DNA from: Flavobacterium sp.
Lineage (GTDB): Bacteria; Bacteroidota; Bacteroidia; Flavobacteriales; Flavobacteriaceae
Assembly (NCBI GenBank): GCA_015478765.1
Contig: JADMKR010000246.1
Location: 5,174 to 10,648, forward strand
DNA length: 5,475 bases
Reading direction: 5' to 3'
Below are positions 4,802 through 5,475 of this stretch, in pieces. The translations under genes and the position numbers were made by a program. Positions within the stretch are counted from its first letter, which is position 1. Each line of letters opens with the position of its first letter. Below the pieces are notes generated by a model. That model was not told where the DNA came from. It was given only the letters and a program-made list of their open reading frames with translations, and did no database searches.

Positions 4802-5475
4802 ATGTCATTTAAATCTTATCCGATGCATTTCGAGCCCATCCTAAAGGAAAACATTTGGGGTGGTCATAAATTGAAATCGGTGCTGGGCAAGCCGGCCGCT
4901 GTTGATAATGTGGGCGAAAGCTGGGAACTTTCTACTGTTCCCGGTTCGGTAAGTATAATTGCAAATGGCGCGTATGAGTCAGAATCGCTGCAGCATCTCA
5001 TCGATAGATTTCCTGTTGAAATATTGGGCGAATCGGTTTTTAAGCAGTTCGGGAACCAGTTTCCGCTTCTGTTTAAATTCATTGATGCTAAAGATGATTT
5101 GTCGATTCAGGTTCACCCCAGCGACGAACTCGCCAAGCAACGCCATAATTCGTTCGGCAAAACCGAGATGTGGTATATTCTGGAAGCCGATCCCGGTGCC
5201 AATTTGATCATCGGATTTAAAGGCGATGCATCGGCCGACCAATATCTACACCATCTCGAGAACCAGTCTTTACCAGAAATATTAAACCAGTTTCCGGTTC
5301 TGCCCGGCGATGTTTACTTTCTTGAAACGGGAACAATCCATTCAATTGGTGCGGGTATATTATTGGCCGAGATTCAGCAAACATCCGATATAACCTACCG
5401 AATATATGATTTTGACCGCGTAGGCAGTGATGGCAAGAAGCGCGAGCTGCACATCGATCAGGCGATTGACGCTAT
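4802..5475 (+). CDS. manA: Class I mannose-6-phosphate isomerase, N-terminal 224 residues (3' truncated by window edge)
   Basis: The frame is open from the ATG at 4802 to the right edge without a stop. The enzyme interconverts fructose-6-phosphate and mannose-6-phosphate, feeding GDP-mannose and GDP-fucose synthesis for surface glycans, or mannose use. Visible motifs are FEPILKENIWGGHKL (10-24), GESWELS (38-44), FPLLFKFIDA (87-96), QVHPSDELA (103-111) with zinc ligands Gln103 and His105, KTEMWYIL (120-127) with Glu122, GTIHSIGAGILLAEIQQTSD (177-196) with His180, and TYRIYDFDR (198-206) with the probable catalytic Arg200. The type is the short bacterial form of about 315-325 residues, so about 100 residues are missing. 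Met1 is preferred over Met8 because homologues start with a few residues before the Y-P-x-x-F-x-P segment. No TAnnTTTG element precedes it, so it may be read from the idi promoter. Confidence 0.93.
   Translation, partial: MSFKSYPMHFEPILKENIWGGHKLKSVLGKPAAVDNVGESWELSTVPGSVSIIANGAYESESLQHLIDRFPVEILGESVFKQFGNQFPLLFKFIDAKDDLSIQVHPSDELAKQRHNSFGKTEMWYILEADPGANLIIGFKGDASADQYLHHLENQSLPEILNQFPVLPGDVYFLETGTIHSIGAGILLAEIQQTSDITYRIYDFDRVGSDGKKRELHIDQAIDA

Overview
The window looks like chromosomal DNA of a member of the Bacteroidota. Four genes (two divergent pairs) have exact matches to the Bacteroidota -7 promoter element TAnnTTTG just before their start codons. Convincing Shine-Dalgarno sequences are absent, and several encoded families are typical of that phylum. 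The genus cannot be determined from the window. I see no tRNA, rRNA, CRISPR array, transposase, phage gene or toxin-antitoxin pair.

Layout. 1-448 (+): C-terminal part of a YdjM-like membrane-associated putative metal-dependent hydrolase, cut by the left edge. 449-682 (-): a 77-residue conserved-looking protein of unknown function, convergent with the first gene and with no gap between the stops. 683-1031: a repeat-rich divergent intergenic region. It holds a dispersed-type repeat of about 108 bp, two heptamer-based tandem arrays that are partly inverted copies of each other, and a promoter at each end placed so close to the start codon that both mRNAs may be nearly leaderless. 1032-2600 (+): a FAD-dependent dehydrogenase of the COG2509 type. 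2597-3604 (-): a secreted, helix-rich protein that may contain HEAT-like repeats; its stop overlaps the stop of the preceding gene by 4 bases. 3605-3761: a divergent promoter region. 3762-4289, 4293-4703 and 4802 to the right edge (all +): type I isopentenyl-diphosphate isomerase (idi), a 6-pyruvoyl-tetrahydropterin synthase family protein, and a class I mannose-6-phosphate isomerase (manA, cut by the right edge). A second, shorter copy of the dispersed-type repeat lies between the last two.

Function. The last three genes serve isoprenoid, pterin and mannose/GDP-sugar metabolism. Their tight spacing, at least for idi and the pterin gene (3 bases), suggests co-transcription without an obvious shared pathway. 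The coding content is mostly ordinary housekeeping. The unusual material is the noncoding DNA at 683-1031, its relative at 4705-4782, and the promoter geometry. I found no clear evidence of a new multi-gene system.
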